Assembly: GCF_030643805.1 (NCBI RefSeq)
Contig: NZ_CP094656.1
Coordinates: forward strand, 3,534,001 to 3,598,000
Origin: Alkalihalobacillus sp. AL-G
GTDB lineage: Bacteria; Bacillota; Bacilli; Bacillales; Fictibacillaceae
DNA: 64,000 bases
Direction of reading: 5' to 3'
Position numbers and translations under genes: made by a program. The stretch's first letter is position 1. Each line of letters starts with the position of its first letter. The notes under the pieces are model-generated. The model was not told where the DNA came from and searched no databases. It saw nothing but the letters and a program-made list of their open reading frames with translations. Positions 21,823 to 30,544 of the stretch are shown piece after piece.

Positions 21823-22722
21823 TCATTTAGTTTCGAAAAGTCCTTCTAAATACGTTTTTACTTCAGATCGTAAATCTTCTCTTTTCAGGGCAAAATCTAC
21901 CGTTGCCTTAATAAACCCGACTTTATCACCAACATCATAGCGTTGTCCTTGAAATTCATAGGCTAAAATTGGTTGTGCCTGATTGAGCTGAATGAGTCCA
22001 TCAGTTAATTGTATTTCTCCACTGTTACCAGGAGGCAGCTTTTCCAGAATAGTAAAGATGTCAGGCTGTAAAATATATCTTCCCTTAATGGCGTAATTGG
22101 ATGGTGCTCGATGAATCTGTGGTTTTTCTACCAGTGTTTCAACTGGGATTACATTCGGTTCAATAGCGTCGCTTTTAGGCTTTATAATTCCGTACTTTGA
22201 TACCTCTTCATCTTGTACTTGCTGAACTCCGACCACAGAGGAGTTATACCGTTCATATATGTTAATCAATTGTTTCAAGCATGGTTCTGTGGAGTCTACA
22301 ATGTCATCTCCAAGCAAAACAGCGAAAGGTTCATCCCCTATAAATTTACTCGCACAATAAATTGCGTGCCCTAATCCTTTTGGCTCTTGTTGACGAATAT
22401 AATGAATGTTGGCCATTTCGGAGATTCGCCGCAGCTCTTCCAATAATTCAATTTTATTTCGCTTTGCCAACGTTTCTTCCAATTCATAGGATTTATCAAA
22501 GTGATCCTCAATTGACCGTTTACTGCGTCCGCTTATAATGATGATGTCCTCAATACCGGATGCTACAGCTTCTTCTACGATATATTGGATCGCCGGCTTA
22601 TCGACGATCGGCAGCATTTCCTTCGGCTGAGCTTTTGTAGCAGGTAAAAATCGAGTGCCTAGGCCTGCAGCCGGTATGATCGCTTTACGAATTTTAAAAA
22701 TGACGTCACCCCCATAGATCAA
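21823..22722 (-). CDS. gtaB: UTP-glucose-1-phosphate uridylyltransferase
   Basis: A 299-residue (or 292-residue) GalU/GtaB enzyme that makes UDP-glucose. Signatures are KAIIPAAGLGTRFLPATKA, KEMLPIVDKPAIQYIVEEA, EPKGLGHAIYCA, VLLGDDIVDS and VEKP. UDP-glucose feeds teichoic acid glucosylation and glycolipids. The start is uncertain. The only standard start codon is a TTG at 22722 with no ribosome site. A GGGGGTGA site (22706-22713) is correctly spaced for an ATT codon at 22699-22701, which would give 292 residues as in B. subtilis. It is divergent from mnaA. Confidence 0.94.
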   Translation of the reverse strand: MIYGGDVIFKIRKAIIPAAGLGTRFLPATKAQPKEMLPIVDKPAIQYIVEEAVASGIEDIIIISGRSKRSIEDHFDKSYELEETLAKRNKIELLEELRRISEMANIHYIRQQEPKGLGHAIYCASKFIGDEPFAVLLGDDIVDSTEPCLKQLINIYERYNSSVVGVQQVQDEEVSKYGIIKPKSDAIEPNVIPVETLVEKPQIHRAPSNYAIKGRYILQPDIFTILEKLPPGNSGEIQLTDGLIQLNQAQPILAYEFQGQRYDVGDKVGFIKATVDFALKREDLRSEVKTYLEGLFETK

Positions 22723-22850
22723 AAGATTATGACTTTAAATCCCAGTCTTTATAATTGTATTTAAATAAAGAGTTAATCATGTATTATTTTATCAGTATGG
22801 TGCATACGGTTTAAAACACCTGCCAAACCTTCACAGAATCTTATCGACCT

Positions 22851-24098
22851 ATGAACACTTTATCCAAAAACCATTGCAACCGAATGACAAAAAAGAGAAC
22901 TCACAAGGAGGTGTTCCATATAACACCTAAAACAATTATGTGCATTTTCGGCACCCGGCCTGAAGCCATTAAAATGTCTCCAGTGATAAAAGAGATACGA
23001 AAATATCCGGAATGGTTTGATGTAAACGTCGTGGTGACGGGCCAACACAAGGAACAACTTTTTCAAGTATTGAATCATTTCGACATTCAACCGGACATTG
23101 ATTTGAATTTAATGGCCGAAAATCAGACGCTATCTTCCTTTACTTCCCTTGCGATCAATGAATTGGATAATGTTCTGAATGAAAAAAAGCCAGATTTGGT
23201 TTTGGTACACGGAGACACACAAACAACTTTATGTGGGGCATTCGTTGCTTTCTTACATAGAGTTCCGATTGGTCATGTTGAAGCCGGCCTTCGTTCATAC
23301 AAAAAGTACTCGCCTTGGCCTGAAGAAATAAACCGGAAAATGGTTGATGTTGTAACGGATCTATTATTTACACCTACCATGAATAACCGGGAAAACTTAC
23401 TTGCAGAAGGATATCAACCTGAACAGATTTTTGTAACCGGGCAAACCGCAATAGATGCTGCAATTTTAACCTACCAACAGGATCATACATTCGAAGATCC
23501 TTTTTTTAATCGATTTGATTTTAAAAGAAAGAAAATGATAACCGTAACGTTTCATCGGAGAGAGAATTATGGGAGCCCGATAAAAAACATATTTTTATCG
23601 ATACGTAAGATTGTGGAGAACCATCCAAATGTCACCATCGTTTTTCCAGTCCATCTGAATCCAAGGGTTCGTGAATATATCGATGAAATCCTAGCAGGAC
23701 ATTGCCGTATTATTCTTCTTGACCCACTCGCATACCCCGACATGATAAATTTACTAGCTCGATCAGATTTAATCATAACTGATTCCGGCGGGCTTCAGGA
23801 AGAAGCTGTCCTTTTTCAAAAACCCCTTATTATAACAAGAGATTCAACCGAGCGACCGGAAGCGATCGCCGACGGTGTTGGATATCTTGCCGGAACTGAT
23901 CAAAAAAAGATTTACAATCTAACGAAAGGGGTTTTGACGGGGCCAAATACATTTAATAAAACAATTAATTATGATAAGAATCCATTTGGTGATGGAAATG
24001 CTTCAAAGCGAATAGTAAGTGTCATAACCCATTATTTTGATTTTACATCAGAATTACCGATTGAGTTCTCAGATAAAAACTTAATAATGGATTTATAG
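22851..24098 (+). CDS. mnaA: UDP-N-acetylglucosamine 2-epimerase (non-hydrolysing)
   Basis: Up to 415 residues. The family start is at IMCIFGTRPEAIKMSPV, followed by GQHKEQLFQVL, LVHGDTQTT, HVEAGLRSYKKYSPWPEEINR, HRRENYG, VFPVHLNPRV and DSGGLQEEA. It makes UDP-ManNAc from UDP-GlcNAc for TagA. An ATG at 22851 is open but has no Shine-Dalgarno. The strong AAGGAGGTG at 22905-22913 is ideally spaced for an ATA codon at 22920 (393 residues), where homologues start. The real start is therefore unclear. Confidence 0.94.
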   Translation: MNTLSKNHCNRMTKKRTHKEVFHITPKTIMCIFGTRPEAIKMSPVIKEIRKYPEWFDVNVVVTGQHKEQLFQVLNHFDIQPDIDLNLMAENQTLSSFTSLAINELDNVLNEKKPDLVLVHGDTQTTLCGAFVAFLHRVPIGHVEAGLRSYKKYSPWPEEINRKMVDVVTDLLFTPTMNNRENLLAEGYQPEQIFVTGQTAIDAAILTYQQDHTFEDPFFNRFDFKRKKMITVTFHRRENYGSPIKNIFLSIRKIVENHPNVTIVFPVHLNPRVREYIDEILAGHCRIILLDPLAYPDMINLLARSDLIITDSGGLQEEAVLFQKPLIITRDSTERPEAIADGVGYLAGTDQKKIYNLTKGVLTGPNTFNKTINYDKNPFGDGNASKRIVSVITHYFDFTSELPIEFSDKNLIMDL

Positions 24099-24111
24099 CT
24101 TTCTATTCGAA

Positions 24112-24158
24112 AGAAAAAACGCAAGTGATTTCATTTGTGAAATCGCCTGCGTTTTTTT
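24112..24158. terminator. bidirectional terminator between mnaA and the M14 peptidase gene
   Basis: A long stem AAAACGCA...GATTTC pairs with GAAATC...TGCGTTTT (two internal mismatches), flanked by A-rich and T-rich runs. It serves the two convergent genes. Confidence 0.85.
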
Positions 24159-24207
24159 GTTTGAATCATACTATGTGTTCTCGAAATAGAACCTGTACCA
24201 TCCCCTG

Positions 24208-25338
24208 CTAGTTTATCGGTAGGATCCCCGCATAGTCCGTGAAATAGCCTTCTGCTGGGTAGGCTGGGATGTCGTACCAGTGGTCTGGATCAACTTCGTG
24301 AACTTCTTCTGTTGCAATTCCTGTCAGCAGTGCTTTTAACGCAAGATAGTTCTGTTTCGTCAAGTAACCGTTCGACTTCTGTCCGAGGCTGCCTTCTCTC
24401 GTATTCCCTTTCGTCTCAAAGAAGATTGCTGGGTTGCTGTGCCCATCTGGGTTCAGATTATTGTAGTTCAGCCCCATCATCATCGCTGAGACAACTCCGC
24501 CTCTAATGTCGATATAATACTTTCCTCCACCGACCTGGTATTGATCGATGCGCGTGTATCCGTACTTTGTCAACGAATCATAGACATACCCCTGCATTTG
24601 CTTCGTCACCTTGTTGTAGTAGCCGTTTTCCAAGCTAGGAAGTGTCGGTCCATCTGGTGCAAGTGAGATTCCCAAGGAAAAACTAGTAGCCTCGTTCGTT
24701 CCGTAAACCGTTTTAAAACCTTGATGGTGCAGGTCAACTGCAAAGTCCGGCTTGACGTCCGCCCAGTACGCATAAACGACCTTTGATTCATTCGCTTTGA
24801 AACCATCAAGTGTCCAGCCTCGGTTCAAGTCGATATAAGCGTCGTCACTGACTGGTTCGCCATTTTCGTCCATGAGCAGAGTGCCCCGAGTATTCATGAT
24901 GCTTCCGTCTGGATTGTACATCGGAATCACATAAAGTGTCAGCTCATCAAGCAGTGTTTGTACATCTGGTCCACCGGATGATGCTAACGTTTTTAAAAGC
25001 TGCATGACTGCCTCTGTTGTCAGCTTCTCATCACCATGTATTTGAGCTTGAACCCAAACCTTCGTATCACCATGACCTACTTTTGCAACATAAATGCTGT
25101 TCCCTTGTTCGGATTTACCGTAGTCATCAAGGGTTGTGACTTCGAATTCGGCTTTGCTTCGTTTTTCCAAAGCATATAGCTGTTCGACCATTTCCTCATA
25201 GGTCATAATACTGCTGATCGTATCATTGCCGTTTGTGGATGGTCCGCCAGGCTTCGTGTTCCCTTCTGCAAAAGCCACACTGCTGAACATCATGCACATA
25301 ATCGCAAGCAATACGATTCCTCGTACAATTTGTTTCAT
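24208..25338 (-). CDS. secreted M14 family zinc carboxypeptidase
   Basis: A 376-residue (or 377) protein. The signal peptide MKQIVRGIVLLAIMCMMFSSVAFA is cleaved before EGN. The peptidase_M14 domain has the zinc motif HGDE in VQAQIHGDEKLTTEAV, the substrate Arg region and third ligand in LHHQGF, and the catalytic Glu in FFETKGNTREGS. It probably trims peptides outside the cell. An earlier in-frame start is open, but AGGAGGTTTT precedes the double ATG at 25336-25341, and only there does a clean signal peptide begin. Substrate is unknown. It stands alone between mnaA and the LCP gene. Confidence 0.88.
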   Translation of the reverse strand: MKQIVRGIVLLAIMCMMFSSVAFAEGNTKPGGPSTNGNDTISSIMTYEEMVEQLYALEKRSKAEFEVTTLDDYGKSEQGNSIYVAKVGHGDTKVWVQAQIHGDEKLTTEAVMQLLKTLASSGGPDVQTLLDELTLYVIPMYNPDGSIMNTRGTLLMDENGEPVSDDAYIDLNRGWTLDGFKANESKVVYAYWADVKPDFAVDLHHQGFKTVYGTNEATSFSLGISLAPDGPTLPSLENGYYNKVTKQMQGYVYDSLTKYGYTRIDQYQVGGGKYYIDIRGGVVSAMMMGLNYNNLNPDGHSNPAIFFETKGNTREGSLGQKSNGYLTKQNYLALKALLTGIATEEVHEVDPDHWYDIPAYPAEGYFTDYAGILPIN

Positions 25339-25903
25339 CATAAAACCTCCTGTCGTATTTTCCTTAATGATTTTACTTCGAGAATCGAAATATATATACA
25401 CCATTCTCATTTTGGTGGCATGATTCCTTTGAAAAAGACATAAACAGGAGGGATTGGCTATGATTTCGACAAGAAAAAACATGCGGTCTTTATTAATCAG
25501 GTAGTTGGTAGCAGGAATTTATACGGATAAAAGTTCGTGTCTTAACACATTTCTAAAAAAGTGTGGAAAGGCTGGGTCAATTATTTTTATCAGTATCTAG
25601 CTCCGTATATGGGGTTTCATGCCTGTATCCTCACGTATTTCAATTTAATCGCAAGGTCGATTGGAAACCTTTCCTTCAAGTAAATCGTCATTAAGAGTGT
25701 ACTATTTTTTGGGATGTGTCCAACGAGCCGTGTTCAAACTGGAAAATACTTTCGATTAATGCCGAGATCGACCGTTTGTGGTATAATTCATTGTCAGTAT
25801 TACCTTTGAGTTAACTGCAAAAGTGGATGTTATGACTTTATACCGTCTTTTTCAAGCATCCGTTTTCGAATACTTCTACCTATAAAGTAATGGTGGTGTT
25901 TAA
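25339..25903. other. 565-bp region between divergent genes, no clear gene
   Basis: Contains a 14-codon frame with a good Shine-Dalgarno (CAGGAGG, then ATG 25460, stop 25504) that is too short to trust; it may be a leader peptide or the stub of a lost gene. An extended -10 promoter for the LCP gene is listed separately. No strong hairpin or repeat was noticed otherwise. Confidence 0.5.
25779..25787 (+). promoter_or_regulatory. extended -10 promoter upstream of the LCP gene
   Basis: TGGTATAAT is a perfect extended -10 (TGnTATAAT) about 115 bases before the LCP start. There is no convincing -35, as is common for this class. Confidence 0.5.
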
Positions 25904-26902
25904 ATGGCTTCACGAATCGACCGCAGAAAGCAAAAAAGCGGAAAACGAAAAGTACTTAAACGTACTCTTATGATTATATCGGTCTTATTTTTTTCACTAG
26001 TAGGATATGTTGGTTGGCAATACTATTCAGGTCTGAATCAGGCAAAGCCCTCAAAAGCATTGGAAACGGACTATGAATTCAATGCTCCTGAACAAAAGGT
26101 TGAGGGGAAATACAATGTTTTGATGTTAGGTGTCGATGCCCGGGAAGGTGAGGAACACTCCCGTACGGATACGATCATGATTGCCCAGTATGACACGGAT
26201 ACAGAAAAAGCTAAACTCGTTTCGATCATGCGTGATTCTTACGTAGAAATTCCAGGCTACGGGATGAACAAGATCAATGCTGCCTTCTTCCATGGCGGCC
26301 CTGAGCTTTTACGGAAGACGATCAAACAAAACTTCGGCGTAGACGTGCACTATTATGCAATTGTCGACTTTAAAGGATTTGAGCAAATTGTCGATACGAT
26401 CGCTCCGAATGGGATTGAGATCGATGTCGAAAAGCACATGTCCTACAATATCGGGGTCTCTCTTGAACCAGGCCTACAGAGGCTGAATGGCAAGGAATTG
26501 CTTGGGTATGCAAGGTTCCGTCACGATTTACGTGGTGATTTTACAAGGGTAGAACGCCAGCAAAAGGTTATCTCGAAGGTTAAGGACGAATTTACAAGCC
26601 TTTACGGAGTTTCTAAGCTTCCGAAGGTAATTGGAACGGTCCAACCGTATATTGATACAAACATGAAGACATGGACTGCAATCGGCATTGCGAAGGACAT
26701 CATGTTGAATAAAGGTGACATCGAAACGATGAAAATCCCTGTCAAAAATGGATTTTCAGAAACCTCTGTTCCAAGAGCAGGGGCGATCCTCCAGCTTGAT
26801 TTTGAGGAAAACAGCCAGGCATTGCAAGAGTTTTTAGGTGCAAAGACTTCGCAATACACGAGCAATGCAGGTGCCAATGAAGCTGCAGAACAAAATAATT
26901 AG
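25904..26902 (+). CDS. LytR-CpsA-Psr (LCP) family cell wall ligase
   Basis: A 332-residue protein with a basic cytoplasmic start, one membrane span (about residues 24-42) and an extracellular LCP domain. The domain includes YNVLMLGVDAREGEEHSRTDTIMI, VSIMRDSYVEIPGYGMNKINAAF and GYARFRHDLRGDFTRVERQQK; the conserved Arg and Asp residues bind the polyprenyl pyrophosphate. LCP enzymes transfer wall teichoic acid from its lipid carrier to peptidoglycan (TagT, TagU, TagV in B. subtilis). Its position just beyond the tag cluster supports that role. Which paralogue it matches cannot be told from here. Confidence 0.92.
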   Translation: MASRIDRRKQKSGKRKVLKRTLMIISVLFFSLVGYVGWQYYSGLNQAKPSKALETDYEFNAPEQKVEGKYNVLMLGVDAREGEEHSRTDTIMIAQYDTDTEKAKLVSIMRDSYVEIPGYGMNKINAAFFHGGPELLRKTIKQNFGVDVHYYAIVDFKGFEQIVDTIAPNGIEIDVEKHMSYNIGVSLEPGLQRLNGKELLGYARFRHDLRGDFTRVERQQKVISKVKDEFTSLYGVSKLPKVIGTVQPYIDTNMKTWTAIGIAKDIMLNKGDIETMKIPVKNGFSETSVPRAGAILQLDFEENSQALQEFLGAKTSQYTSNAGANEAAEQNN

Positions 26903-26910
26903 AAACGATG

Positions 26911-26945
26911 AAAGAGAGCTACCCGCTCGGGGTGGCTCTCTTTGT
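26911..26945 (+). terminator. terminator after the LCP gene
   Basis: AAAGAGAGCTACC pairs with GGTGGCTCTCTTT (one G-U) around a short loop, followed by TTTGTA. Confidence 0.8.
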
Positions 26946-27116
26946 ATGGGGATGATTTCTTATGGATTTTTACGAAAGGAAAAAGAAATTCAGGTTTAAA
27001 TCTCATAATTGCGGGAAAGATGATATGATGTATACATATGCTAAATACATAATAGAAACTGGTCATCATGCTTAAAAAACGGGTCCAAAAAACTTCAGAT
27101 TTGTAGAGCCTTAAAG

Positions 27117-27146
27117 TTTGACCTATATTGACCTATTGAGTAAGAT
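27117..27146 (+). promoter_or_regulatory. clpP promoter overlapped by a CtsR operator
   Basis: TTTGACC TAT ATTGACC (27117-27133) is the CtsR heptad direct repeat seen on the other strand (GGTCAAT-ATA-GGTCAAA). TTGACC (27118-27123), a 17-base spacer and TAAGAT (27141-27146) make a sigma-A promoter that the repressor would cover. CtsR control of clpP in heat shock is established for B. subtilis. Confidence 0.88.
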
Positions 27147-27191
27147 GAAATTAAGCCGTAAAGCACTTATGGAAAAAGGAGGATTTATGAA

Positions 27192-27791
27192 ATGAACTTA
27201 ATCCCAACAGTAATTGAACAAACGAACCGCGGGGAACGTGCCTATGATATATATTCCCGCCTGTTAAAAGACCGCATCATCATGCTTGGTAGCGCAATTG
27301 ATGACAACGTAGCGAACTCGATTGTTGCTCAGCTATTATTCCTTGCTGCTGAAGATCCTGAGAAGGACATTTCCCTATACATCAACAGTCCAGGTGGCTC
27401 GATCACTGCGGGAATGGCGATCTTTGACACAATGCAATTCATCAAGCCGAAGGTAAGCACGATCTGTATCGGAATGGCTGCTTCTATGGGAGCGTTTCTA
27501 CTGACTGCAGGTGAGCCTGGCAAGCGTTATGCATTGCCGAACAGTGAGGTCATGATTCACCAACCACTTGGCGGAACACAAGGTCAAGCTTCGGATATCG
27601 AAATTCATGCACGCCGTATCATCGAAATGCGTGAAAAGATCAACAAAATCATTTCTGAACGTTCTGGACAGCCGATCGATGTGGTTGAACGAGACACTGA
27701 CCGCGACAACTTCATGAGTGCCGAACGAGCGAAGGAATATGGCTTGATCGATGATGTTCTTCAACAACCTACAGATGTAAAAGCTAAGTAG
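27192..27791 (+). CDS. clpP: ATP-dependent Clp protease proteolytic subunit
   Basis: A 199-residue ClpP serine protease. It has catalytic Ser 98 in [11 protein letters not shown] and His 123 in VMIHQPLGG, the oxyanion loop [14 protein letters not shown], and the handle and Asp region near [10 protein letters not shown]. It forms the tetradecameric chamber used by ClpC, ClpE and ClpX. ATG 27192 follows AAAGGAGGATTT. Length matches B. subtilis (197). Controlled by the CtsR site upstream. Confidence 0.98.
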   Translation: MNLIPTVIEQTNRGERAYDIYSRLLKDRIIMLGSAIDDNVANSIVAQLLFLAAEDPEKDISLYINSPGGSITAGMAIFDTMQFIKPKVSTICIGMAASMGAFLLTAGEPGKRYALPNSEVMIHQPLGGTQGQASDIEIHARRIIEMREKINKIISERSGQPIDVVERDTDRDNFMSAERAKEYGLIDDVLQQPTDVKAK

Positions 27792-27815
27792 CATAATACG
27801 TTACAAAATAAGAAC

Positions 27816-27916
27816 AAAGGCTGACTCAGTCGTTGTGACCCTTCATTTTACTAGACGGATCATTGATTTCCCGTCTTTAAAATAGAAGAAGCACAACCCG
27901 AGTCAGCCTTTTTTTT
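27816..27916 (+). terminator. large terminator after clpP
   Basis: AAGGCTGACTC pairs with GAGTCAGCCTT across about 70 bases that themselves include an inner AGACGG...CCGTCT stem. A run of eight T follows. Confidence 0.8.
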
Positions 27917-27938
27917 ACACGTTAAGAAAGCATAAAGT

Positions 27939-28017
27939 ACTTTCTATAGTATAAGCGCAAGGGTCTTTAGGTCATCCTTTAGGGCTAAGGCTTGGCGCTA
28001 GCCAAGTTTTCTTTATC
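27939..28017 (+). repeat. dispersed hairpin element, copy A
   Basis: The element runs from ACTTTCTATAGTATAAGCGC to a closing hairpin CTTGGC/GCCAAG with the fixed tail TTTTCTTTAT. Copies B (39422-39496) and C (41562-41626) share both ends in the opposite orientation. Noncoding; the end hairpin plus T-rich tail resembles a terminator. Confidence 0.6.
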
Positions 28018-28124
28018 GCTGGAATTGCTTCTCGATCGTTTTTCACTTGCAAAAAATCATTCACCATGCGGTCGCCTCCTTCCACGTTCGCACATAAACT
28101 AGTGGAAGAAAGGAGGTTTCAAAG

Positions 28125-28646
28125 GTGAAGATCGCATTATTGCTTATCCTGATTGCACTGCTTACCATACCTGTTTTGGATTTAACTACTGATCTGGAAA
28201 CACATGAAAATGGGGAACAATCGCCTAATGAACAGCATTCAGATGATGGAGGAACGGTAGATACCGATAGCTCAAATTTAGATGGAGAAAGTGACGACAG
28301 CGACGACCCTCAATCGGATGGGAAAACAGACCCGACCAACATTGAAAATGAAGCTTTTAAAATCACGTCCCCGTTACCTAATCAAAAGGTTTCCGATTCG
28401 TTTATCTTTAAAGGAGAGGCGAGGGTTTTCGAGGCAAACTTCCAATACGAGCTTTTAGATGGGGAAACAGTACTCGAACATGGAATTGTTACCGCATCCG
28501 AAGGCGCACCTGGATGGGGTTCATTTGAGAAGGACATCCAATTGTCCAGCAAACCTGAAGGACCTCTCGTTTTAAAAGTGTTTGTCGATAGTCCAAAAGA
28601 CGGCTCAGAAATCAATGTTCTTAAAATCCCTCTCAAAACGGACTAA
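28125..28646 (+). CDS. exported protein with Gmad2 (immunoglobulin-like) domain
   Basis: A 173-residue protein with a hydrophobic N-terminus (residues 3-19, IALLLILIALLTIPVL), an acidic Ser/Asp-rich linker (about 25-70) and a C-terminal Gmad2 domain. The domain begins at FKITSPLPNQKVSDSFIFKG and includes VTASEGAPGWGSFEKDI. Gmad2 occurs with GerM-type sporulation and germination proteins and in wall-associated proteins. GTG 28125 follows AAAGGAGG. Whether it is a lipoprotein is doubtful, because no Cys lies after the hydrophobic stretch. Its specific role is unknown. Confidence 0.75.
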   Translation: MKIALLLILIALLTIPVLDLTTDLETHENGEQSPNEQHSDDGGTVDTDSSNLDGESDDSDDPQSDGKTDPTNIENEAFKITSPLPNQKVSDSFIFKGEARVFEANFQYELLDGETVLEHGIVTASEGAPGWGSFEKDIQLSSKPEGPLVLKVFVDSPKDGSEINVLKIPLKTD

Positions 28647-28669
28647 TCGGAAATCAGGCATGAAAAAAC

Positions 28670-28763
28670 AGAGCTGACGCAGCGATTCACTCTTGACCAT
28701 CCACTTTCAAGGGGGGAGGGGTAAGGAGTAACGATCAAGAAACCTTTGCGTCAGCTCTTTCTA
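28670..28763. terminator. terminator between convergent genes
   Basis: AGAGCTGACGC pairs with GCGTCAGCTCT over a 67-base interior; T-rich on the right and A-rich on the left, so it can serve both the Gmad2 gene and phhA. Confidence 0.65.
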
Positions 28764-28778
28764 TCCATCTATTTTAAG

Positions 28779-30518
28779 TTAAGCGGATCTGCGCACGTTG
28801 ATCAAACGTAATCCATTATCAATCCATTTCGATAAGTTCAATTTCGTTTTCAAAACTTCTAAGTCATTTAATAGCTGTTGCCTCGTTGTCGGAAGTAACG
28901 GCTTTGACGTTAATACCTCCACAATTTCCAAACGTAGCATCCAATCCTCAGGAAAGCTCTCAAGCTCTGAAACAACCTCTTTTATCGTTACGATGATCTC
29001 CTGCGGCGTCTTTTCCTCTTCACGAAGATCTCGAATCTGGCCGTACAGTTTTTCTAAACGCGTTTGAGGTTTGTGCTCGGTTTGGACGTTGGTTGCTCTT
29101 TCTATTTCGGTACCAAAGAAATGTTCACTGTCAGCTGCACCAGCAAACACAGAAGTAATTCGCTCTCCAACAGCCATGTCAAAACTACCCTGATCGGTTT
29201 CAAATATAATCTGATTTTTCCACGTGATCTTTGCGTGAGCGATGCGAAGCAGTACGACCTTTTTATTGTTTCGAACTATCTCTTCCAACACACCTTCTAC
29301 AGTAATGCCGGATTTGAATGTCAGGGTGAATGGTTTATGCATGTGAATTCCGTGATTCAGAAAATCTTCTTCACTCCAATCCTCAAGAGCCAGCTCTGAG
29401 TCTAGCAATCTTCCAACCGGAGAACCGAAGCCTTCTCTATGATCCTCTTTTCCGTGACCTCCGATTACCTGATCTTCGATTGATAAAGCGGTCGGGCCAT
29501 TCGTATTCATGTAGATGGCTTCCCCGTTTTCGTCTCGTATCAGATTTTCAAAAGTACCGGTAACCTGAAGTCCGGAGCTGTATACCGCTGTGGCAGTATT
29601 TGCCGATCGTACCGCTTTCTCAAGGCTTTCTGTTCCTCCTGCCTTGAATGCCATTGTTTCAGCAAACTTCTCCACCGCTTCAGTCAGCTGGTCAAAATCG
29701 CGGCAAACAAAGAGCTGAGGCTGCTGTGTCGTAATATCGAAGCCAGTGTTGATTGCGGTTTCCAAGTCGAACGGCACTTTTTTCACCTCGTCCGATAGAC
29801 TGTTCACACCTTCACCGATCGAGGAAAGCAGCCCGGACCCGTAAAGAACAGGGTGATCCACCGTTCCAATCATCCCGAACTCGACCGTCCACCAGTACAG
29901 GCGTGAGATCTGTTCAGCTTCCGACACCTCTTGAACACCCTCCTGCTTGATTTGGAGATTTGCTCGTGCTGCTTCGACTTCCACTTCTGTAGCGGAACCA
30001 TCCTCAAGTAAAGCAGAAAGGGTCCGAATCGCATCAAACACCTCGTGTTCCTCTTTTGTAGCGAGTGCTTTGGATCCAATCTCACCAAACCGTTTTACAA
30101 ATTGGGCATATTGTTCGTCACATAAAATGGGAGCATGCCCAGCGGCCTCGTGTATGATGTCAGGTGCAGGTGTGTAGTCAATGTTTTCAAGCTTTCGGAT
30201 TTCAGTAGCGATCGGCAAGTAACCGTGCGCCTGGAAATCAAAAAAGGCGACAGCAGGAATGAACCCATCGATTGTAACTGCGCCCCACCCGAATGGTTGA
30301 AGGCGTTCATTCATTTCCTCAATTTTTGGAATCGAATCGATATGGATCCCAGAGGAAACGAGACCATTCGTATAAGCTCCATGGGCAACATCCTTCAAGA
30401 AGTTGTGGTTCTGACGCATGACATACCGCCAAACGGCATGGTCGATCGGGCTATATTTTTGATAATCTTGCTCCACCACATATTTTCTTAAGTGCGCAGG
30501 TAACGGTCTTGGACTCAT
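28779..30518 (-). CDS. phhA: phenylalanine 4-monooxygenase (aromatic amino acid hydroxylase), long form
   Basis: A 579-residue protein. The N-terminal 280 residues carry the pterin-dependent hydroxylase domain: FFDFQAHGYLPIATEIR, the iron ligands in DIIHEAAGHAP (two His) and the Glu in LYWWTVEFGMIG. It converts phenylalanine to tyrosine with tetrahydrobiopterin and O2. The remaining 300 residues are an extra C-terminal part with a beta-rich stretch and a Glu/Leu-rich helical end. Typical short bacterial PhhA has about 260-300 residues in all; long forms like this occur in Bacillus. No PhhB dehydratase gene is nearby. The ATG follows AAAAGGAGAG, and a T-box leader precedes it. Confidence 0.9.
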   Translation of the reverse strand: MSPRPLPAHLRKYVVEQDYQKYSPIDHAVWRYVMRQNHNFLKDVAHGAYTNGLVSSGIHIDSIPKIEEMNERLQPFGWGAVTIDGFIPAVAFFDFQAHGYLPIATEIRKLENIDYTPAPDIIHEAAGHAPILCDEQYAQFVKRFGEIGSKALATKEEHEVFDAIRTLSALLEDGSATEVEVEAARANLQIKQEGVQEVSEAEQISRLYWWTVEFGMIGTVDHPVLYGSGLLSSIGEGVNSLSDEVKKVPFDLETAINTGFDITTQQPQLFVCRDFDQLTEAVEKFAETMAFKAGGTESLEKAVRSANTATAVYSSGLQVTGTFENLIRDENGEAIYMNTNGPTALSIEDQVIGGHGKEDHREGFGSPVGRLLDSELALEDWSEEDFLNHGIHMHKPFTLTFKSGITVEGVLEEIVRNNKKVVLLRIAHAKITWKNQIIFETDQGSFDMAVGERITSVFAGAADSEHFFGTEIERATNVQTEHKPQTRLEKLYGQIRDLREEEKTPQEIIVTIKEVVSELESFPEDWMLRLEIVEVLTSKPLLPTTRQQLLNDLEVLKTKLNLSKWIDNGLRLINVRRSA

Positions 30519-30544
30519 TTTTCAGCTCTCCTTTTCTTTTGTAA

